Shown here: positions 15,062 through 20,264 of the stretch, one piece after another
How positions within the stretch are numbered: position 1 is the first letter of the stretch
Layout: every line of letters starts with the position of its first letter
Assembly (NCBI GenBank): GCA_910579485.1
Contig: CAJTVO010000030.1
Coordinates: 1 to 30,497, forward strand
Reading direction: 5' to 3'
DNA length: 30,497 bases
From: an uncultured Oscillospiraceae bacterium
GTDB lineage: Bacteria > Bacillota > Clostridia > Oscillospirales > Oscillospiraceae
Translations under genes and position numbers: made by a program
The notes under the pieces: model-generated
What the model saw: the letters and a program-made list of their open reading frames with translations, nothing else
What the model was told of the DNA's origin: nothing
Database searches by the model: none

Positions 15062-15241
15062 CTATGTACCCCGCCCCATTCTCCTCTCCAGCCCCATCAT
15101 CCCTCTGCAGAACCGCTCCCATGGTTCCAATATCGTCAATGACGGGTCGCCCTCGCGGATACGCATGGTGCGGCGGATCTCCTTGGGAATAACGACGCGC
15201 CCCAGGTCGTCGATGCGGCGCACGATTCCGGTTGCTTTCAT
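15062..15241 (-). pseudogene. Truncated SpoVT-like AbrB-family regulator
   Basis: ATG 15241 with GGGAGGA upstream opens a 59-codon frame. Its first 33 residues (MKATGIVRRIDDLGRVVIPK, then EIRRTMRIREGDP) are nearly identical to SpoVT, the AbrB-type regulator of the forespore, known from family knowledge. After GDP the match stops, just where the last strand of the swapped-hairpin AbrB fold should be. In the next frame the following sequence reads GTMGAVLQRDDGAGEEN, similar in style to the end of the SpoVT GAF domain. It therefore looks like a SpoVT copy with an internal deletion of the middle and a frameshift. SpoVT is normally about 178 residues. Confidence 0.6.
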
Positions 15242-15387
15242 TCTCGATTCCTCCCGTATCTGCCGCGCCAGGGCGCGGCAAGTATATTGTATCGCTTTGG
15301 AAAACATGGATAGTATCCGCAGAACCTGGGAAGGTATGCAGATTTTTGGCTGGATTTGTTTCCCTGCCGGAAGAAGGAGGAACCTGC

Positions 15388-15418
15388 AAAAAAAGACGGC
15401 CGCCGGCATACGGCGTCT
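15388..15418 (-). terminator. Terminator-like hairpin with T7 on the minus strand
   Basis: Read on the minus strand, AGACGCCG pairs with CGGCCGTCT (one bulge) and is followed by TTTTTTT (15388-15394). No minus-strand gene lies upstream, so it may end a short RNA or act as a leader terminator of the SpoVT remnant. On the plus strand TTTTT also follows a few bases later. Confidence 0.45.
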
Positions 15419-15520
15419 CCCTGTTTTTCCCGCCGTACCAGCAAAATGGTACAAATACCGCTATAACGGAATGGCCTTTTCGTGTCGAATCCTGTAAAAT
15501 ATTGTCAGGAGGCGATCAAA

Positions 15521-15865
15521 ATGGATCTACGCGCAAATATGGCAACGTTCTTCCAGAAGTTCGCGGCGAAGCAGGGCCTGTCCATCGCCAAGCTGCAGAT
15601 CATCGTGGACGTGTCCCGCAATACGTTCTACGCCTATGTCAGAGGCAAGGGCAACCCCACGCTGTCCTCCATCGAGTGCATCGCGTCATGCCTGGGCGTC
15701 GATCCGATCGCCATTCTGCTGGGCATATACGACCCCGGAAGCAGCGAGGTCTCCGTGCTGCTCCTGAACACGATCCGGTGCGTCTCGGAGCTGACGCCGG
15801 AGGACCGGGCGCAATTTATCAAACTGTTCATCCGGGAGATGGTGCGGCTGTGGGACACGGAATGA
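15521..15865 (+). CDS. XRE-type HTH transcriptional regulator
   Basis: 114 residues from ATG 15521, preceded by AGGAGG (the longer frame lacks one). Residues about 8-65 are a Cro/C1-type helix-turn-helix: FFQKFAAKQGLSIAKLQIIVDVSRNTFYAY, then GKGNPTLSSIECIASCLGVDPIAILL. The C-terminal part is helical (LLLNTIRCVSELTPEDRAQFIKLFIREMV) and may dimerise. Its stop overlaps the start of the zinc-ribbon gene by 4 nt. A target is unknown; autoregulation is possible. Confidence 0.8.
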   Translation: MDLRANMATFFQKFAAKQGLSIAKLQIIVDVSRNTFYAYVRGKGNPTLSSIECIASCLGVDPIAILLGIYDPGSSEVSVLLLNTIRCVSELTPEDRAQFIKLFIREMVRLWDTE

Positions 15866-16056
15866 GCGCCCAGGCGGCACTGGGCTACCGGCGGCCCATG
15901 GCGGTCCTGGAACTGGCCCGGCACGGCTCCGGAGGGCTTTTCCCGCTGTGTCCCCGATGCGGCAGCGCCATGGAGCGGGAGTACCAGGGCTATTGCGACC
16001 GCTGCGGCCAGCGCCTGAACTGGCGCGGGCTCCCCAAAGCGCGGGTCATCGACTGA
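15862..16056 (+). CDS. 64-residue zinc-ribbon protein coupled to the XRE gene
   Basis: A short frame that begins inside the stop codon of the XRE regulator (ATGA overlap) and ends at a strong terminator. The protein has four cysteines in two CxxC knuckles, CPRCGS (about 30-35) and CDRCGQ (about 45-50), 15 residues apart, so it should bind one zinc ion. It has a basic C-terminus and no membrane segment. No domain beyond the ribbon is recognised. Overlap with the upstream gene and GC-rich codon use support translation. It may bind nucleic acid or a partner of the regulator (inference). Confidence 0.7.
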   Translation: MSAQAALGYRRPMAVLELARHGSGGLFPLCPRCGSAMEREYQGYCDRCGQRLNWRGLPKARVID

Positions 16057-16092
16057 GGGCAGCGCCGGGGCCTCTCCGTTCCCGGCTTTATA

Positions 16093-16154
16093 ACCGGAGG
16101 GCTAAAAAGGAAGACACGCTGGAGCGTGTCTTCCTTTTTAGCAGCAACTCCGGT
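16093..16154. terminator. Long bidirectional terminator
   Basis: A perfect 20-bp stem (16101-16120 with 16123-16142, 2-nt turn) is nested in an outer repeat ACCGGAG/CTCCGGT (16093-16099 with 16148-16154). Runs TTTTTA on both strands fit termination of the zinc-ribbon gene and mutS. Confidence 0.85.
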
Positions 16155-16180
16155 CCCTGAAGGAACAGCAGCAGCTCCCG

Positions 16181-18781
16181 TCACGACAGTTTCTGCTTCA
16201 ATTCATACAGCAGGCCCATGGCCTCGATGGGCGTCATGGCGTCGGGCTGGGCCCGGCGCAGCCGGTCGATGACCTCCGCCTCGGAGATAGCCTCCATGGA
16301 CACCTGCTCCTCCCTGGGCGCGGCCAGCAGGGGCGGGGTCTTCCCCGACTGGCTCTCCAGCTCCTTGAGGATGGTCCGTGCATTTTTCACCACCGACTCC
16401 GGCAGTCCCGCCAGCTTGGCCACCTCGATGCCGTAGCTCCGGTCCGCCCCGCCGGGGAGGATGCGCCGCAGGAACACCAGGTCGTCCCCCCGGCTCTTGA
16501 TGGCGATGTTGTAGTTCTTCACCCCCGGCAGGGTGTTCTCCAGCTCCGTGAGCTCATGGTAGTGGGTGGCAAAGAGTGTCTTCGCCCCCAGCTTTTTCCG
16601 GTCCGCGCAGTGCTCCAGCACCGCCTGGGCGATGCTCATGCCGTCAAAGGTGCTGGTGCCCCGCCCGATCTCGTCCAGAATAAGGAGGCTCCTGCCGGTG
16701 GCGTGCTTCAGGATGTCCGCCACCTCAGTCATTTCCACCATGAAGGTGGACTGCCCCGCGCTGAGATCGTCGCTGGCCCCGATGCGGGTAAAGATCCGGT
16801 CCACCACCCCGATCCGGGCCGCCCGGGCGGGCACGAAGGACCCCACCTGGGCCATCAGCGTGATGAGGGCCACCTGCCGCATGTAGGTGGATTTTCCCGC
16901 CATGTTGGGCCCGGTGATGATGGCGATCCGGTCCTCCTTCTCCCCCATATACGTATCGTTGGGCACGAACAGGGAGGTTTTCAGCACCCGCTCCACCACG
17001 GGATGCCGTCCGTCGTGGATCTCGATGACGCCGCTCTCGTCCATCACGGGGCGGCAGTACCCGTTCTTCGCCGCCACGGCGGCCAGGGAGGCGAAGGCGT
17101 CCAGCTGGGCGACGGCCGCCGCCGTGGCCTGTATGCGCCCCATCTGCGCCCCCACCTGCTCCCGCAGCCTGGTGAACAGCTCGTACTCCAGCGCCGTCAG
17201 CCGGTCGCTGGCCGTCAGCACCGTATGCTCCAGATCCTTCAGCTCCTGGGTGATGAACCGCTCGCAGTTGGCCAGGGTCTGCTTGCGGATATACGTCTCC
17301 GGCACCAGATCGTAGTAGCTTTTGCTGACCTCGATATAGTACCCGAATACTTTATTATAGCCCACCTTCAGGCTCTTGATGCCGGTCTTCTCCTTCTCCC
17401 GGGCCTCCACGCCGGCGATAACGCCCTTGCCGCCGCTGAGGATGTCCCGGAGCCGGTCCACCTCCTGATCGTATCCGTCCCGGATGACGCCCCCCTCCCG
17501 TACGGAGAAGGGCGGCTCGTCCACCACGGCCCGGCACAGCAGGGCGTACACATCCTCCAGCACGTCCAGCTCCCGGCCCAGCTCTCCCAGCCGTCCTCCG
17601 GAGAAGGGGGTCAGTCTCTCCCGCAGCTCCGGCAGCTTCTCCAGCGCCGCGCGCAGGCTGGCCATGTCCCGTCCTCCGGCGCTGCCGTAGACGATGCGCC
17701 CGATGAGCCGCTCCATGTCCCCGATGCCCTGCAGGGCGAAGATCAGCTCCTCCCGCCCGATGGCGTCCTTCACCAGAGCCTCCACGGCCCCCAGCCGCCG
17801 GTTGACGGCGGCAACGTTCAGCAGGGGGCGCTCCAGCCAGCTCCGCAGCAGCCGCCCCCCCATGGCGGTCTTCGTCTTATCCAGCACCCACAGCAGGCTC
17901 CCCCGCTTCTCCTTGCCCCGGAGGGTGGCGGTAAGCTCCAGATTCCGCCGGGTGTTCAGGTCCAGCTCCATGAACCGGCCCTGCTCGTAGTATTCCAGAT
18001 CGCTCAAGTGGCTCAGGTCTGTCTTCTGGGTCTCGTACAGGTAGCCCAAAAGCCCCCCCAGCGCCAGCAGGGCGGCGGGATTTCCCTGGGGCAGGGCCCC
18101 GGCGGCCTCCCGACCGTACTGCTTTTCCACCAGGCGGCGGCACGCCTCGGGCTGGAAGCGGGCCGCGCCGCCCCGCTCCACCCGGCAGTTGAATTTTTCC
18201 TTCAAAAGGGCGGCAAGCTCCCCCTGCGCACAGGCTCCCTCATTCAGAAGGGCCTCGGCGGGGGAGAAGCGGCCCAGCTCGTTCATCACGTGGTTGACCC
18301 GCTCCGGCCCCGTAAAGGCGGTGGCGTGGGTCTTCCCGGTGGTGATGTCGCAGAAGCACAGTCCGGCGTTGGTTTCGTCGATGTAGACGCCGCAGATGTA
18401 GTTGGCCTGATTCCCCTCCAGCATGGCCGCGTCCACGGTGCCGGGGGTGACCACCCGGATGATGTCCCGCTTCACGATGCCTTTGGCGGCGGCGGGGTCC
18501 TCCATCTGCTCGCAGATGGCGACCTTGTAGCCCTTGGAGATCAGCCTGGCGATATATCCGTCGCAGGAGTGGTAGGGGACGCCGCACATGGGGGTGCGCT
18601 CATCCTCGGGCTTCGCCCGGTCCCGGGAGGTCAAGGTCAGGTCCAGCTCCTGACTGGCCACGATGGCGTCCTCGTTGAACATCTCATAGAAGTCGCCCAG
18701 ACGGAAGAAGAGGATGGCGTCCTTGTTCTCCTCTTTTATCTTCAGGTATTGCTGCATCATGGGGGTAGTGTCTGCAGGCAT
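16181..18781 (-). CDS. mutS: DNA mismatch repair protein MutS
   Basis: 866 residues, full-length. The mismatch-recognition motif is F31-Y-E33 in RLGDFYEMF. The ATPase shows Walker A GPNMAGKST at 624-632, the DEIGRGTSTFDG Walker B and signature region, the TFMVEMTE motif, and the FATHYHEL helix-turn segment. The C-terminus ends in a helix of the usual dimer/tetramer type. ATG 18781 follows GAGGATGA. Role: binds mismatches in duplex DNA and recruits MutL. mutL is not downstream; instead mutS converges with the zinc-ribbon gene. miaB, often the upstream neighbour in Firmicutes, lies 1.5 kb away beyond the repeated modules. Confidence 0.96.
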   Translation of the reverse strand: MPADTTPMMQQYLKIKEENKDAILFFRLGDFYEMFNEDAIVASQELDLTLTSRDRAKPEDERTPMCGVPYHSCDGYIARLISKGYKVAICEQMEDPAAAKGIVKRDIIRVVTPGTVDAAMLEGNQANYICGVYIDETNAGLCFCDITTGKTHATAFTGPERVNHVMNELGRFSPAEALLNEGACAQGELAALLKEKFNCRVERGGAARFQPEACRRLVEKQYGREAAGALPQGNPAALLALGGLLGYLYETQKTDLSHLSDLEYYEQGRFMELDLNTRRNLELTATLRGKEKRGSLLWVLDKTKTAMGGRLLRSWLERPLLNVAAVNRRLGAVEALVKDAIGREELIFALQGIGDMERLIGRIVYGSAGGRDMASLRAALEKLPELRERLTPFSGGRLGELGRELDVLEDVYALLCRAVVDEPPFSVREGGVIRDGYDQEVDRLRDILSGGKGVIAGVEAREKEKTGIKSLKVGYNKVFGYYIEVSKSYYDLVPETYIRKQTLANCERFITQELKDLEHTVLTASDRLTALEYELFTRLREQVGAQMGRIQATAAAVAQLDAFASLAAVAAKNGYCRPVMDESGVIEIHDGRHPVVERVLKTSLFVPNDTYMGEKEDRIAIITGPNMAGKSTYMRQVALITLMAQVGSFVPARAARIGVVDRIFTRIGASDDLSAGQSTFMVEMTEVADILKHATGRSLLILDEIGRGTSTFDGMSIAQAVLEHCADRKKLGAKTLFATHYHELTELENTLPGVKNYNIAIKSRGDDLVFLRRILPGGADRSYGIEVAKLAGLPESVVKNARTILKELESQSGKTPPLLAAPREEQVSMEAISEAEVIDRLRRAQPDAMTPIEAMGLLYELKQKLS

Positions 18782-18852
18782 CGTTCGTCATCCTCTCTCT
18801 TCTTGCCGGCAGCGCGGGGCTGGTTCGGTTGATTTTCCGTCTTGCTCCACCC

Positions 18853-18881
18853 TTGACAAACCCGCCGGCCTGCTTTATAAT
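18853..18881 (+). promoter_or_regulatory. Antisense RNA promoter, copy 1
   Basis: Perfect -35 TTGACA (18853-18858), 17-bp spacer and -10 TATAAT (18876-18881). No plus-strand gene follows; the transcript runs towards the 26-residue gene. Confidence 0.8.
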
Positions 18882-18887
18882 AATAAC

Positions 18888-18990
18888 GAAAGGGCAACTG
18901 CTGATCAGCGGTTTAGCTCTAAAAGATGTAGATTTCTATGCAATAGAAACCGTCACTTGGCAGAGTGGCGGTTTCTGCGTCTCTTGATCA
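18888..18990 (+). ncRNA. Probable antisense RNA, copy 1
   Basis: Start inferred from the promoter. The conserved 5' part holds AACTGCTGATCAGCGG, which can fold on itself. The 3' part holds a 12-bp hairpin (18946-18957 with 18964-18975) that overlaps the 3' end of the peptide gene on the other strand. The end is not exact because the U-run is weak. It probably pairs with the peptide mRNA, as in TxpA/RatA-type loci (inference). Confidence 0.55.
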
Positions 18991-19033
18991 TGATAGTGAC
19001 TGTAAAGTCTCCCACATGAAATGTAATACGCAT
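18953..19033 (-). CDS. 26-residue basic peptide, candidate type I toxin, copy 1
   Basis: The peptide begins MRITFHV, continues GDFTVTIMIK and ends RRRNRHSAK: a short segment of alternating beta-branched residues followed by a strongly basic tail. No known family was recognised. AAGGAGGTGG sits ideally before the ATG, and a consensus promoter lies 90 bp upstream. Compared with copy 2 there are two synonymous third-position changes near the end, one R to K and one G to E, which supports real coding. The converging antisense promoter, paired 5' hairpin and masked ribosome site resemble type I toxin genes. Confidence 0.7.
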   Translation of the reverse strand: MRITFHVGDFTVTIMIKRRRNRHSAK

Positions 19034-19041
19034 GAGCTCCA

Positions 19042-19055
19042 CCTCCTTCCGGAGG
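19042..19055 (-). promoter_or_regulatory. Hairpin masking the ribosome site, copy 1
   Basis: In the mRNA CCTCC (19051-19055) pairs with GGAGG of the ribosome site (19042-19046) across a GGAA loop, so translation should need this small stem to open. Confidence 0.6.
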
Positions 19056-19097
19056 ATGTAGCCAAACCGCCGACCGTATGATTGCAGCGCCCTTCCG

Positions 19098-19116
19098 GCC
19101 TCCCTTTTGGGGAGGC
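19098..19116 (-). other. 5'-end hairpin of the peptide mRNA, copy 1
   Basis: GCCTCCC (mRNA) pairs with GGGAGGC. It lies at the expected transcription start; such hairpins protect toxin mRNAs from decay. Its loop differs from copy 2 while the stem is kept. Confidence 0.6.
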
Positions 19117-19122
19117 TCTTTC

Positions 19123-19151
19123 ATTATACCGAATACACCGCTTTTTGTCAA
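19123..19151 (-). promoter_or_regulatory. Peptide gene promoter, copy 1
   Basis: Minus-strand -35 TTGACA (19146-19151), 17-bp spacer, -10 TATAAT (19123-19128), all consensus. Confidence 0.8.
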
Positions 19152-19182
19152 TTCCTGCCGCGAATTTGTCTGCCACGGTATC

Positions 19183-19359
19183 TGAACGAGTAAACATTCT
19201 GTTAATAAACTATGAATAAGTCTGTATTTGCACTATCAGGAATAAATAAAAATTTGCTCAACAATTTGATTTTATGCAAGCTGGAATGAAAACTGACATT
19301 TGGGATATGTCTTTCTGCTACCAAAAATCGAATTTGTTCATAATTTGTTCACTCGTTCA
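19183..19359. repeat. AT-rich spacer with imperfect terminal inverted repeats
   Basis: TGAACGAGTAAACA (19183-19196) faces TGTTCACTCGTTCA (19346-19359), 13 of 14 positions complementary, enclosing about 150 bp of AT-rich DNA with no reading frame. It might be a small MITE-like insertion between the two modules. Nothing else is seen in 19152-19387. Confidence 0.4.
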
Positions 19360-19387
19360 ATTACCCTGATTTGTCTGCATACCCGCC

Positions 19388-19416
19388 TTGACAAATCCGC
19401 TGTACTACTTTATAAT
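19388..19416 (+). promoter_or_regulatory. Antisense RNA promoter, copy 2
   Basis: -35 TTGACA (19388-19393), 17-bp spacer, -10 TATAAT (19411-19416). Confidence 0.8.
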
Positions 19417-19422
19417 AAATAA

Positions 19423-19525
19423 CAGAAGGGCAACTGCTGATCAGCGGTTTGGCCCGGCTTTATGGATTAGGCTTCTAATAGAAACCGTCACTTTGCCGAG
19501 TGGCGGTTTCTGCGTTTCTTGATCA
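19423..19525 (+). ncRNA. Probable antisense RNA, copy 2
   Basis: As in copy 1, with 5' GGGCAACTGCTGATCAGCGG kept and the 3' hairpin at 19481-19492 with 19499-19510. The stretch between them (TTTATGGATTAGGCTTC) differs from copy 1, which might make each RNA specific for its own target. The end is estimated. Confidence 0.55.
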
Positions 19526-19568
19526 TGATAGTGACTGTAAAGTCCTCCACATGAAATGTAATACGCAT
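19488..19568 (-). CDS. 26-residue basic peptide, candidate type I toxin, copy 2
   Basis: MRITFHV then EDFTVTIMIK and KRRNRHSAK; 24 of 26 residues equal copy 1. The same strong ribosome site precedes the ATG at 19568. Its promoter lies over the stop codon of the XRE gene at 19682, so the XRE transcript could also read into it. Function unproven: if these are toxins, they are shorter and more basic than Fst, TxpA or BsrG. Alternatives are a leader peptide or a small regulatory peptide. Confidence 0.7.
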   Translation of the reverse strand: MRITFHVEDFTVTIMIKKRRNRHSAK

Positions 19569-19576
19569 GAGCTTCA

Positions 19577-19590
19577 CCTCCTTCCGGAGG
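19577..19590 (-). promoter_or_regulatory. Hairpin masking the ribosome site, copy 2
   Basis: CCTCC (19586-19590 in mRNA sense) pairs with GGAGG of the ribosome site (19577-19581) around GGAA, exactly as in copy 1. Confidence 0.6.
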
Positions 19591-19632
19591 ATGTAGCCAA
19601 ACCGCCGACCGTATGATTGCAGCGCCCTTCCG

Positions 19633-19650
19633 GCCTCCCGTTCGGGAGGC
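19633..19650 (-). other. 5'-end hairpin of the peptide mRNA, copy 2
   Basis: Stem GCCTCCC/GGGAGGC (19633-19639 with 19644-19650) with a loop different from copy 1. Confidence 0.6.
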
Positions 19651-19656
19651 GCTTTT

Positions 19657-19685
19657 ATTATATCGAACGCGGCGAATTTTGTCAA
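19657..19685 (-). promoter_or_regulatory. Peptide gene promoter, copy 2
   Basis: Minus-strand -35 TTGACA (19680-19685), 17-bp spacer, -10 TATAAT (19657-19662). The -35 box overlaps the stop of the XRE gene. Confidence 0.8.
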
Positions 19686-19900
19686 TTCCGGGTTTTCCGG
19701 TTCCTCTCCCGGCAAGCCAGCTCGTCCAGGCTCAAATCATAAAAATCCGCCAGAGCGATCAGGGTGGACAGTACCGGCTCTCTCTGTCCCCGCTCATAAT
19801 ATTGATATGTCCGCAGAGCAATCCCCGCTTTGTCAGCCGCTTCTTGTTGGGAAAGCCCATGAGACAATCGCAATTTCAATAGATGTTCTGGAAATGACAT
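19682..19900 (-). CDS. XRE-type repressor beside the peptide modules
   Basis: 72 residues from ATG 19900 (MSFPEHLLKLRLSHGLSQQE). A complete Cro/C1-type helix-turn-helix: SQQEAADKAGIALRTYQYYERG, then EPVLSTLIALADFYDLSLDELA. The tail is basic. The frame extends upstream by 19 codons, but that part crosses the promoter-operator region of the opposite gene. The ribosome site is weak. It is divergent from the 91-residue gene, and two copies of AAGCAC-N4-GTGCWT between them are candidate operators. It ends inside the promoter of peptide copy 2. Confidence 0.8.
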   Translation of the reverse strand: MSFPEHLLKLRLSHGLSQQEAADKAGIALRTYQYYERGQREPVLSTLIALADFYDLSLDELACRERNRKTRN

Positions 19901-19916
19901 ATGCACTCTTTTCTTC

Positions 19917-19945
19917 TTGACAAGCACGAATGTGCATGATACAAT
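19917..19945 (+). promoter_or_regulatory. Promoter of the 91-residue gene
   Basis: -35 TTGACA (19917-19922), 17-bp spacer, -10 TACAAT (19940-19945). The first operator candidate fills the spacer. Confidence 0.75.
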
Positions 19946-19967
19946 ACAAGCAAGCACAGACGTGCTT
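19922..19967. promoter_or_regulatory. Twin operator candidates for the XRE repressor
   Basis: AAGCACGAATGTGCAT (19922-19937, one mismatch from a palindrome) and AAGCACAGACGTGCTT (19952-19967, perfect) are spaced 30 bp apart, i.e. about three helical turns. One lies between -35 and -10 and the other just after the start point. A further GTGCAT half-site lies near 19902. Confidence 0.65.
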
Positions 19968-19988
19968 ATCCGTTAAGGGGGGCCAAAG

Positions 19989-20264
19989 ATGGAAATCATC
20001 AGTCAATTTTTTCACTATCTATATGACGCCGAATACGCCGCGCTAGAGGCCGACGAGGAATACCAGGCCGCCAAAACGGCCCGCATCAAAGCGGAAAAGG
20101 AACTGGTATTCGCCATGACGCGCAAACAGCGCCGCATGTTTCATGAATACATGGCAAAAGTCCGGCAGATGGACAGCCTCGAACTCCGCCGCCTGTTCTC
20201 CCGCAGTGTACTCCTCATGGAAGTCAAAGAAAATGTTTCACGTGAAACATCCGTTTCTCTATAG
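19989..20264 (+). CDS. 91-residue helical protein, possibly DUF6809-like
   Basis: A charged, mostly helical protein: an N-terminal amphipathic start (MEIISQFFHYLYDAEYAAL), a long E/K/A-rich helix (EEYQAAKTARIKAEKELVFAM), then a second helix to LLMEVKEN. The arrangement resembles small DUF6809 proteins seen beside XRE regulators in Clostridia, but the match is weak. It has its own promoter under probable control of the divergent XRE protein. AAGGGGGG precedes the ATG. The last codons (NVSRET) contain the parS palindrome, and its stop overlaps the miaB end by 6 nt. Confidence 0.65.
   Translation: MEIISQFFHYLYDAEYAALEADEEYQAAKTARIKAEKELVFAMTRKQRRMFHEYMAKVRQMDSLELRRLFSRSVLLMEVKENVSRETSVSL
20234..20249. 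promoter_or_regulatory. parS: parS, ParB-binding centromere site
   Basis: TGTTTCACGTGAAACA is a perfect palindrome and matches the bacterial parS consensus TGTTNCACGTGAAACA at every position. ParB spreads from such sites to organise origin regions. It lies within the last codons of the 91-residue gene. No parA/parB or dnaA is in the window. Confidence 0.85.

Larger units (their letters stand above)
18853..19151. repeat. Tandem module copy 1
   Basis: About 300 bp that recurs at 19388-19685 with high identity over the peptide gene, its leader and both promoters. It runs from a plus-strand promoter to a minus-strand promoter, so transcription converges. Confidence 0.9.
19388..19685. repeat. Tandem module copy 2
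   Basis: Second copy of the module at 18853-19151. The promoters, peptide gene, masked ribosome site and 3' hairpin are conserved; the middle of the antisense RNA region differs most. Confidence 0.9.

Noticed and set aside
16556..18832. 758-codon plus-strand frame opposite mutS
   Set aside because: Antisense shadow of mutS caused by high third-position GC.
18936..19151. 71-codon minus-strand frame across peptide module 1
   Set aside because: It starts in the promoter region and is in another frame than the 26-residue gene; its sequence is not kept in copy 2 as a frame.
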